Of a DNA stretch of 17,248 nt, positions 1 through 7,409 are shown in pieces (position 1 is the first letter of the stretch; each line of letters opens with the position of its first letter). Below the pieces are notes generated by a model. It was not told the origin of the DNA, made no database searches, and worked only from the letters and a program-made list of their open reading frames with translations. This DNA comes from Ettlia oleoabundans. Taxonomy: Eukaryota > Chlorophyta > Chlorophyceae > Chlamydomonadales. Where the stretch lies: positions 1-17,248 of the forward strand of contig JAAMXP010000765.1 of assembly GCA_019693395.1 (NCBI GenBank). The letters are read 5' to 3'. The translations under genes and the position numbers were made by a program.

Positions 1-22
1 CCTAAAACCCTAAACCCTCAAC
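1..22. repeat. Degenerate telomere-type repeats at the left edge
   Basis: The first bases read CCTAAAA, CCCTAAA, CCCTCAA: one 4-A unit, one perfect 3-A unit and one degenerate unit. C-rich strand repeats are what the plus strand should show at a left chromosome end, for either the plant/Chlorella type (TTTAGGG) or the Chlamydomonas type (TTTTAGGG). There are only about three units, so this could be the remnant of a trimmed telomere, a subtelomeric junction, or an interstitial telo-box (AAACCCTAA at 5-13) inside an intron. Because it lies exactly at the sequence edge I favour a chromosome or contig end, but cannot prove it. Confidence 0.5.
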
Positions 23-97
23 ATCAAGCAAGCACAGCCCGCCTGGCCAAAGGACGGTTGCAAGTTGGAGCCTTGAAGGGAGGAGCGGTGGGCTTGC

Positions 98-1088
98 CTG
101 GAAGTAGTAGTCCTCGGCCACCGCATCCCTGAACTGATCCAACTCATCGCTGTCCAGGTGCTGGGTGCACAGCACCGCATTGTCAATGTCCTCCTTGAAC
201 CTGGGGGCGAAGATGGAGGTAACAGCGAGCACAGGGACGGATGAAGGGCGTGGGGCATGCAGAGGCAGGGAGGCACTTGCCCGAGTTAGTGGACGGCAGG
301 GCTGAGCTTGCCTGCCAGCCTGCGAGCCCAGCCAGCGCTTTTGCCTGCCACTGGATGCCCCGTATCATTCCAAGTGGGCCAACTAGCCAGCACCACCAGC
401 GACAGATTGCAGCAGCAGCACATGACTTCAACAACATCTTCACGCACCCCCGCCCAGCACTGCTCACTTAAGCTTGTAAGGGGTGCTGACGAGGCGGTCA
501 CCCTCAAGCACCTCCCCCAGCCCCTCAGGCTTGTATTCCTTGCCCTCCTTTGGGTGGCAGAAGGGCAGGTTGAAGTACTGGTATGTCTCGCTGCAGGCAC
601 AGGTAGCGGCAGGCGCAGGCAGTTTCCGGTAAGAGTGCACCCAACAGAGCTGCCACTGGGCCCCAATGGACCAGCACAACCTACACTACGACCAATGACA
701 CCCCTACAGCATCCACTCCCACCGAGCAAAAGCTTTGCACCCAGGCCAGGAACTTGATGCTGGCCTAAAGCTGCTGCAGCTGGTACACTCACGTGGGGTT
801 GGCAAACGGTCCAACTGCACAGTCAGGAAGTTTGCAAGCAAGGAGAAAGTGGACAACGATCGAAACCTCCAACAAGCACAACGTTGCAGTGTACTGCTGA
901 CGACAACCGTGCCAGCCATCACTCCCGCCGCCGCAACATTACTGATCTGTGCAGCACCGTCCCCCCACTGCCGTACCCTTGTTTGCCCAAATGGATATGT
1001 GTTGCCCCTGCTTATATTTGCGATCCTTGGCAGCGGCGCTGGCCAGCAGCGCCAGGATGGCCACGGCCAACAGGGGCCCCCTGCTCAT
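98..1088 (-). CDS. Transmembrane 9 superfamily (nonaspanin/EMP70) protein, N-terminal part only
   Basis: TM9SF proteins are nine-helix membrane proteins of the Golgi and endosomes involved in sorting and trafficking. Four exons can be joined in phase: 977-1088, 793-814, 468-590 and 98-200, giving 120 residues of a family usually near 600. Residues 1-20 are a signal peptide with an LLAVAILALLASAAA core. The lumenal domain follows with family hallmarks: WANKVGPFANPTETYQYF (intron after the first base of the Val codon), NLPFC, LGEVLEGDRLVSTPY, and DAVAEDYYFQ at the end of exon 4. The ATG at 1088 was chosen because it opens the signal peptide. Introns 1 to 3 are GT-AG; exon 4 is followed by a GC-type donor (CAG|GCAAGC) at 97-96. 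All nine membrane helices are missing: the sequence runs out in intron 4, beside telomere-like repeats. Family assignment is very safe. Whether the gene is broken in the genome or only by the window edge is unknown. Confidence 0.93.
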
Positions 1089-1396
1089 GTTCTGTGAGCA
1101 GCACTCAGCAGACGTGTTTCAACAGTTGGTTGCCCGCGGCATACACCCAGAGCGCAGGACGTTGTTCAAGCCGGTGAGCAACTGCAAGGCCTGTTAGGGC
1201 CAGGGGAAGCGGGGGACGCGATGGAGGGACCGTAATTGGTGTTACGGTGAGAAACAAAGGGAACAGGCCGTTCAGGGCCGTCTAGTGACAAGACTACCTT
1301 TCTTTTACAAGCCCCTGCATTCAGGTGGGGGCCTGTAGGTACCCTGAGCATGATCGCCCGGCCTTTGTCTTCGCTGCTTGCTCCGTAGTTATAGCA
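1089..1396. promoter_or_regulatory. Divergent promoter region between TM9SF and mitochondrial ACP genes
   Basis: The start codons of the two divergent genes are 308 bp apart, so both 5' UTRs and both core promoters must lie here, or the promoter is shared. I see no TATA box at a convincing distance and no open frame with coding character. The region holds no other gene that I can support. Confidence 0.5.
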
Positions 1397-2098
1397 ATGG
1401 CCTTTCTGGCGTCCCTGAGGAAGGCCGTGCTCTCCACCGTGCGGGTGCCGGCCAGTCCTCTGGCACAGCAAGCAGCAGCCCCGCTCTCCCTCCAAATTTG
1501 GCGAGGCTTCGGCGATGCCTCTTATTTGGATAAGAATCAGGTCACGGACAGGGTGCTGAACGTGGTGAAAAACTTTGAGAAGGTGGATGCGAGCAAGGTG
1601 AACCTCTCACAGCGCACGCTAAGAAGAGAGTCAGGGGTTGGGACTGGGCAGCCGCAGCGCCCGGCCACCGCTAGAGGGTCTAGGTTCACAGCATGCGGGA
1701 GGGCACTGGGGCGGCACACCGCCGTTGACCCCTCTAGTGCAGTTTGCTCTTTAGCGGCATTGAGAAGCACGACCAGCAACAGCTGGAATGCTGCTTTGAT
1801 CCATCAGTCAGGATCTCGTGGCGACCATTTCCTTGTAGCACCCCCAGCAGCAGCTTCAGTCCCCTGCTCAGAGTGTCCCCTACATTTGCTCCTAGGTGCT
1901 GTCCACTGGTGCTCCATGCAGGTGGGGCCCACTGCGGCATTCCAGAAGGACCTGGGGTTGGACAGTTTAGACACTGTGGAGTTAGTGATGGCGCTTGAGG
2001 AGGAGTTTGCGATTGAAATCCCCGACAGCGAGGCGGACAAGATCCAGAGCTGCGGGGACGCCATCAGCTACATCAGCTCAAACCCAATGGCGAGGTGA
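1397..2098 (+). CDS. Mitochondrial acyl carrier protein (mtACP)
   Basis: This small acidic carrier holds growing acyl chains on a 4'-phosphopantetheine arm for mitochondrial fatty acid synthesis. It feeds lipoate synthesis and is also a subunit of respiratory complex I and a partner in Fe-S assembly. Two exons, 1397-1597 and 1922-2098, join in phase 0 to give 125 residues. The first ~40 residues ([17 protein letters not shown]...) form a basic presequence typical of mitochondrial import. The mature part has [20 protein letters not shown], then [20 protein letters not shown] with the phosphopantetheine Ser at residue 82 in the DSL motif, then [13 protein letters not shown]. The close match to plant mitochondrial rather than plastid ACPs, including the LDK.EVTDRVL.VVKNF helix, sets the subtype. 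The join [11 protein letters not shown] restores the usual helix I to helix II loop. The intron (1598-1921) has an unusual property described in the findings. Very confident. Confidence 0.95.
   Translation: MAFLASLRKAVLSTVRVPASPLAQQAAAPLSLQIWRGFGDASYLDKNQVTDRVLNVVKNFEKVDASKVNLSQRTLRRESGVGTGQPQRPATARGSRFTACGRALGRHTAVDPSSAVCSLAALRSTTSNSWNAALIHQSGSRGDHFLVAPPAAASVPCSECPLHLLLGAVHWCSMQVGPTAAFQKDLGLDSLDTVELVMALEEEFAIEIPDSEADKIQSCGDAISYISSNPMAR
1598..1921 (+). other. In-frame, stop-free intron of the mtACP gene
   Basis: The donor is AAG|GTGAAC and the acceptor is CCATGCAG|GTG. The intron is 324 bp, exactly 108 codons, and has no stop codon in the mtACP reading frame. Skipping the splice would therefore give a 233-residue protein with a 108-residue insert between helix I and the phosphopantetheine serine. 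The inserted frame ([12 protein letters not shown]...) has no ACP similarity that I recognise, so I read it as an intron and not coding sequence. Confidence 0.75.
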
Positions 2099-2289
2099 AG
2101 CAAGTTGCTTCATCAGCCACTGCTGCAGCATGTACACGTTGTGCGAGCGGGCGAACCTGCATGGCTGCTGAGCTCCTGGTAGTTGCCGCCCATGTGTATT
2201 GCCCTCCATTAGCTACCCAGCAACGCGCCCGCTCGTCTTCGCCGGCATGTGTCTCCTTGTTGCTGTTTTTCCTTCTCCCAGCTTGTTAC

Positions 2290-2294
2290 TGTAA
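2290..2294 (+). terminator. TGTAA polyadenylation signal of the mtACP gene
   Basis: TGTAA is the standard near-upstream polyadenylation motif of chlorophyte algae. This copy lies 192 bp after the mtACP stop codon in a pyrimidine-rich 3' UTR, a normal distance. The cleavage site would be expected roughly 10 to 20 bp further on. Confidence 0.5.
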
Positions 2295-2920
2295 CCCTTC
2301 CTGCTCGGTGCTTGTTGCTGGGGTACGCGGTTGAAAGTGGCGCTGCGCTCCACTGCTGGTGCACTAAAAATGCGGCCAGTGGAGAGCATGGATGTAGAGT
2401 AATGATGCACAGTTGAGTTGCAGCAGCCAGGCATGCTGGAGCTGAAATATCAGCAATTTCTTCACGTCAGCCAGCACCTCATGTATGTTGCCAACCTACA
2501 GATCAAGCGATTGGTCTTTGCAGCAAGTTTGGGGTAGGGTTGAGGTTGCCTCAAAGCGATGCGCCTAGCTTTGCAGCGAATGCCATTCGCCAATGGCTAC
2601 CCTCCTCTATCACCAGTTCAGTAATATCCAAGTAATTGAACCAATCAATACCACTGTGAAAAAATTGCTGCCCAACGGCTATCACCTTCACCAACTGCGT
2701 TGGAGGGAGGCACCTTGGCAAGCGGTGCTGCCTTTTTTAAGCATTACAATTTACGCTGTCGGCTGACCTGTTTGGCGAGTGTTGCTGTTGGACTTTTCCT
2801 TCCGCTGTTATGGCCCATTTCCCTGTTTGATTTGGCGCTTGAGGTCTGCTGATTAGCTGCTTCTGCTTTGGGTGTACTTGGTTAGGGCACCATGCCCTCT
2901 GGGGGGGGGTCACGTAGCCG

Positions 2921-2994
2921 TCGCCTGAGACCTCCCCCATCGGAACCTCACGGCCGAGGGTATTAAGGGGCAACTACATGAAGGCCTCAGGCGA
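2921..2994. repeat. 9-bp inverted repeat next to a G9 tract
   Basis: TCGCCTGAG at 2921-2929 is the exact reverse complement of CTCAGGCGA at 2986-2994, separated by 56 bp. A G9 run (2901-2909) precedes it and a short C-rich stretch (CCTCCCCC) lies inside. It could form a stem-loop or simply be chance in GC-rich DNA. Confidence 0.35.
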
Positions 2995-3204
2995 GTGGTG
3001 CCCTTGATAGCCCCTACTGCAGCCAGCAGTGCAGTGCAGGAGTATGACAACCTTGCCCAAGAACCACCTGCAGATGCGGTGTTCCCTTCCCATGCTGGGC
3101 TGCTGTGGCGGTGTGCTGTTCTGCGGCGCCATGGTGGCGGGCACATCGCACCGGGCATTTGTGCGTGCTGTCTTCCCGTTTGATTACTTTTTGTAGAGTT
3201 TTCA

Positions 3205-4828
3205 ATGGCGACCGCTGCTGTGGGTGTATGCCCAGCGGCCCGCGGGGTTTTCCGGCTGGCCCCTTCCCCCGCTGGTTCCAGCTGTAGACTGCGCAGGCTA
3301 CAGTTACCTGCAGCAGCCTACCAGCCTGATGGCGGCAATGGCAGGCGCTCGCACCTTCAGCACTTAAAAGGTGTTTCCAGGTGGGGCTGCAGGCAGAGGC
3401 TGAAGGCCTCGTTATAAGATGCAGGTGCGCCAGGCGGATGAACCGCGACAGCCTAACTGTGCCTGCCATCCTTGTGCAGGCGACCAGCCCCCCGCCCGCC
3501 GGCAGCAGACCCCGATTTGCTGGAGGTGCTGGAGTTGGCGACGGTGCGCTTGTGAGACAACAAACATCAGGCATTTTACATGACAGGGCAAGGACAAGAC
3601 AGACCCCGCCCCTGACCCTATGCAAACGGTGCCTGCCGTTGTGGATACCAAGCAGGCACTAAGCGTACCAGTCACCCAACCGACGTGACACTGACAGTCG
3701 CCATGCCCCAACCTTCGGCCGCTTCCCACCGCATTATATGCTTTGCAGGATGATGAGCTGGAGGAGTTGTATGATCTCCTGCATAGCCGCAGCCTCTTCT
3801 CTCCGGTGCTCAAAACGTTGATTTCCGAAGCCGAAAGCGGTAGCGGGGGTGTTTCTACCAGCGGGCGTGACGCCCTGATCTCCGCCATTGACCGGCGGCT
3901 GCGATTCCTGGCCGCTGACTCTGCCTCCACTCTTCGTGGTCGCTGGCCCGCCTACCGCCAGGTGCTGCTCATGATACGTGACAAGCTGGGCATCACCTGC
4001 GCCCCTACCCTGCTAGTAAACGAGTTGGAGGCGGAGATCTTCCTGCACCTGCTGACGCAGCATGCAGACGCGGTGGGAGCAGCGGCCGCACGTGGCAGGC
4101 CTCGCACGCGCGCTGCCGCCGAGTATGCGAGCCAGGGTGACGGCGGTGCAGGTGCAGCGGGTGCTGCAAACCAGGACCCGCCTAACATTGTGCAGCGGCT
4201 GCTGGCCCCTCTAAGGCTGGGACAGGAGGAAGTGCTGCCAGCACTGGCGCGGCTTTCAAGCGCGCTGGCTGTCAGCAATCTACAGCAGGCAGTGCTTCAA
4301 AATCTGGGAGGCAGGCTGGTAGTGTCACACCTGCGCTTCGAGGCGGCCTTGCAACTGGCCCTTAGCGTCGGCAGCCAGGGCGTGAAGGGCAGCCTGCAGG
4401 GCAAAGTGGCGGTGCAGGTGGGTAGATGATGCCGGTGTATATAGCTGCTGCTGCTGCTGCTGCTGCAGCTCAGTCTGACATACGTGGGCTCCTCATGCTT
4501 TTCTACCGTGTGCGTGCTGCCCAAACCTGCACGTGGGGCTCATGCCTCAACGGGTGTGTTGTTGTTCAACCCCTACCTACCATGTGCACACGGGGTCCTG
4601 CAGGCTGCCAAGGAGGGCATCACTGCCGCAGCAGGCCGCTATGCTGCGGCACGCTCTGTGCTGGGTGTGCTGGGCCCGCTGGTATGGGCCAGCACAGCGC
4701 TGGAGCTGCTGCACGTTTCCATTGGCACAGATTGGTCCCGAGTGGTCAAGGCCGTGTTTGCGCTGGCACAGATTCGCCTCCTGCGCACCTACGGATTCTC
4801 CACAGGTGGCAACAGCCTCACCACCTGA
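3205..4828 (+). CDS. YaaW/UPF0174-like protein with probable organelle transit peptide
   Basis: Exons 3205-3380, 3480-3543, 3749-4417 and 4604-4828 join in phase to give 377 residues. Residues 1 to about 65 are rich in Ala, Arg, Pro and Ser with almost no acidic residues, as in algal chloroplast (or mitochondrial) transit peptides. From about residue 68 the protein resembles E. coli YaaW in layout: an acidic helix (DPDLLEVLELAT|DDELEELYDLL), then SPVLKTLI, then a YR-containing segment (LRGRWPAYRQVLLMIRDKLG), a VNELEAEIFLHLL helix, an Ala/Gly-rich linker (about 180-215), and a hydrophobic C-terminus ending RVVKAVFALAQIRLLRTYGF. The function of this family is unknown. The donor at 3544 (ACG|GTGCGC) was preferred over the GTGAGA 7 bp later because only it keeps the frame. 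The family link rests on pattern resemblance recalled from memory, not alignment. The existence of the gene is more certain than its name. A glycine- and alanine-rich insert and a (GCT)7 run in intron 3 are local oddities. Confidence 0.68.
4444..4464. repeat. (GCT)7 microsatellite in intron 3 of the YaaW-like gene
   Basis: Seven perfect GCT copies, followed by GCA GCT, start 27 bp after the splice donor at 4418. It lies in the intron, so length changes should not alter the protein. Confidence 0.85.
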
Positions 4829-5354
4829 CAAGCGGTAGCTGGTGACGCAGCAAAATGATGTCCCAGCAGCGAAGGCAAGCGACAGCTCGCAATTGATAAA
4901 TTACTTGCACCAACACAACCGCGGCTGCTTTTGCTCCTTCACTATGGAGCCCAGGGCCCCCCCGCCCCGCCCTCGCAGCCACATACCCTTGCACTCATGC
5001 AGAACCTTCTTCAAGCGAACCAATCTTGTTTTTAACAACCAGTCTTTCTGTGCAGTAATGATGACGCTGTCCCGTGACTTGCCCATGCTCCTCACAGTCC
5101 AGTTTTCGCCACCCCCATCATGCCTGTTGTATCTTCATCACGCCAGCGCCTGCCTTATGTACTGCATAGTCATGACTCAACTTGCCTGCTTCTCTGTTGG
5201 ATGCTGCTGCCCTCGATTCACTCTGTAACTTATGCCGGATATCAGCAGCCGCTGAGTGCTGGCGCCAGTTGGCGTCTGGAGGGCAGCCCTATACCCCATT
5301 GTGGGATCAGTCTTGCAATCATTGCCCCTCTTATCGGTCGTACTGGTTTCTGAA
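4829..5354. other. Intergenic region between YaaW-like and TPR-like genes
   Basis: This 526-bp gap between two same-strand genes should hold the 3' UTR of the first and the promoter and 5' UTR of the second. A CCAAT box occurs at 5020-5024. A TGTAA motif at 5224-5228 is about 400 bp after the upstream stop, rather far but possible as its polyadenylation signal. A short upstream open frame (5232-5255, seven codons and TGA) precedes the next gene's ATG. No other coding signal is visible. Confidence 0.5.
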
Positions 5355-7182
5355 ATGTCCTTTCAAGCGCTATTGCAGGCCGCAGAGCAGTTACAGCAGA
5401 GAGCAGAGCGGAAACGAGGAAGGGAGGCTGCCGAGATCTTTTCACAAGCCGTAGTGCGTAGCCAGACGTTGAAGTGATGGGCAAGGGTTTGCGCTGGCGT
5501 GTGTAAGATGTCAGTGCACAAACGCCAGGATGACTCCGTTGTGCTTGTGCTGCGGCAAACAAATATCGTTTGGGTTAATTCTTGACCCGCAGGCCAAGTA
5601 CCGGGAGGCTCTTAGGGTGGGAGAATGCATTGGTCAAGCAGCGACAACTGCCGCCATGGCTGCCTGCCTGTTTGGGCTGGCAGAGAGCCTGCAGGAGGGA
5701 GCGGAGGCTGTAGTGACCGCCTGCAACCAACTGCCTGACGATGCACTGGCAAGTGAGGCATTGCGGCAGGCCGATGCGCAGGCGACGGCACTGCTGGCCG
5801 AGGCTGTGGCCACCTACGGTCGTGTGCAGGAGGAGGGGCAGCCACGTGTGGATGCTCTGGTCTGCGCAGGAAACGCACTAAGGTGAGCCAGGGGCTGCCT
5901 GAACCAGCATCTTATCAAGATCCACACGGACAAGTCTGCTCCGTTCAGCTGTAATTCAGGAACGCCCACTACCACGTAAGCATGCCCAACCATCTCTCCC
6001 CTGCCCGCCTCCCTCGTAGCACCTGGGCTGAAGTGGCGGCGCGGCGGGACGTGGCGCAGGCTCTCACTCTGCTGTCCCGTGCTGCCAATGCGTACCGGCA
6101 GGCGCTGGATCGTGAGGAAGATGCGCTGAGCTGGTCCAACCTGGCTGATGCGCTGGTGCAGCATGGCAGCCTGTGCTGCGAGGTGGGGCAGGGTGAACAG
6201 GGCGCCGCGCTGTTCCAGCAAGCAATGCAGGTGGGTGGCTGCCTGGGATGGATGGTGCTGCGCTGGCCTGGCCCTGTGGGATGGGCCCGTACGTTTACCA
6301 GACCAGTGAGTGTGTATCAAGGTGTAGCACACAGGCAACATCTCACCTCAATTCTGTCCATGATGTATTGAGCAGGCGCTTCTATGCCTCCTGCCACGCT
6401 TGCAGGCCTATCAGCGGGCGTGCAGCCTGAGCGATGCCGCCGACGGCGACGACCTACCGGGCCTGCTTGTCAACTGGTCGCGGGGGCTGATGGCCCTAGC
6501 ACAACAGGCACGGGTGGGTGCAGGTGCAGCACGCCGGTGCAAAGCAAACTGAATGGCCCTCTTGCACCCAACCCAACCTTTCGCACTGTTGCCCCAGCTT
6601 TGCCCCACCCAACCCCACCACCTAGCCGCACAACTTGCGTCCCTGCAGGACCCTGGTGTGTCGCTTCAGTTGCTGAGTGAGGCTGAGCAGCGCCTCAGTC
6701 AGGCCATAGACTTCCTGCGTGGCTCCACAGAGCCGCTGCTTGCGCTGGGGGATGTGCTGCTGGAGCGCGGGGAGAAGCTGGCAGCAGCTGGGGACACGGC
6801 ATCGGCGTGCGCCAGCTTTCAACGTGCGCTGTGTGAAGGCTACCACGCTGCGCAGCGCATCAGCGCGCATAACCCCGAGGCGGCGGTGGGGGTGGCGGAT
6901 GTTGAAGTGCAGCTGGCCCGCATCGAGGCAGCTGCAGGGCAGAAGGCAGCGGCAGCACAGCATTGGGCGGCAGCGGAGGCGGGATATGCGGCGGCACTGC
7001 GCCAGCCCGCTGCCTTTGACTTGCAGGAGCGGTGTGATGTGCGGTACAACCACGCCAGCTGCCTGGCACGCTGTGGGCGCTATGAAGAGGCCGCTGCACA
7101 GCTGCGTCGCCTGCTGGACCTGGGAGCCACCACGGCTGCTGAGGTGGCAGTCGACGCTGACTTGGCGGGCGTCACACTGTGA
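5355..7182 (+). CDS. TPR-like helical-repeat protein, function unknown
   Basis: Five exons (5355-5453, 5593-5882, 6020-6230, 6406-6513, 6649-7182) join with matching phases to give 413 residues. The whole protein is predicted to be helical, with repeated A-x-x-x-Y/F and G-x-x-E/Q-x-A spacing typical of tetratricopeptide repeats. Examples are EAAEIFSQAVAKYREAL across the first splice (from about residue 24), ALSWSNLADALVQHGSLC, SACASFQRALCEGYHAA (288-304), and the clearest, RYNHASCLARCGRYEEAAAQ near residues 368-387. TPR arrays are protein-interaction scaffolds; no catalytic motif is seen. There is no obvious signal peptide or membrane span. I cannot name an orthologue. The ATG at 5355 is the first in this frame, though the frame stays open upstream to about 5256, so an earlier exon is possible. 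It converges with the importin gene, with 227 bp between stop codons and no clear TGTAA signal in that gap. Confidence 0.75.
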
Positions 7183-7409
7183 GGCGCTTGCGCCCACTAC
7201 CCCTTCTCACGGTTTTGTGCAGTTGCGCAGGCTGTGTGGCTGAGAGGTCTGCCAACAAAGTTAAGCATGAAATGGAAGCAGGAGCAGTGCACACGAGATG
7301 GGGAGCATAAAATCAGCAACCTGCATGCACAACAGCCGCCTTCAACCTAGCAGCGCCGTTGAGTCGGATCTGCTAGGACTTGGAACTAAATGGCATTGCT
7401 GCAATACGC

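Larger units (their letters stand above)
2099..3204. other. Intergenic region with mtACP 3' UTR and promoter of the YaaW-like gene
   Basis: No frame here shows coding character or family motifs. The left part is the mtACP 3' UTR up to about 2310. The middle (about 2440-2880) is less GC-rich than the flanking genes and contains a CCAAT box (2641-2645) in AACCAATCAA context. A run of nine G residues lies at 2901-2909, next to a 9-bp inverted repeat (2921-2929 and 2986-2994). The last 200 bp should hold the promoter and 5' UTR of the gene starting at 3205. I saw no RNA gene, but a spliceosomal or nucleolar RNA cannot be excluded by eye. Confidence 0.5.

Noticed and set aside
1325..1396. Upstream extension of the mtACP frame
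   Set aside because: The frame is open but has no ATG before 1397, and the peptide from 1397 already forms a normal mitochondrial presequence.
3544..3557. Alternative donor GTGAGA at 3551 for exon 2 of the YaaW-like gene
   Set aside because: It gives the wrong phase for the next exon; the GTGCGC donor at 3544 keeps the frame and yields a continuous acidic helix.
3014..3930. Minus-strand open frames of 172 and 203 codons
   Set aside because: They lie opposite exons 1 to 3 of the plus-strand YaaW-like gene, have low-complexity Cys/Ser-rich translations, and no splice pattern or conserved motif.
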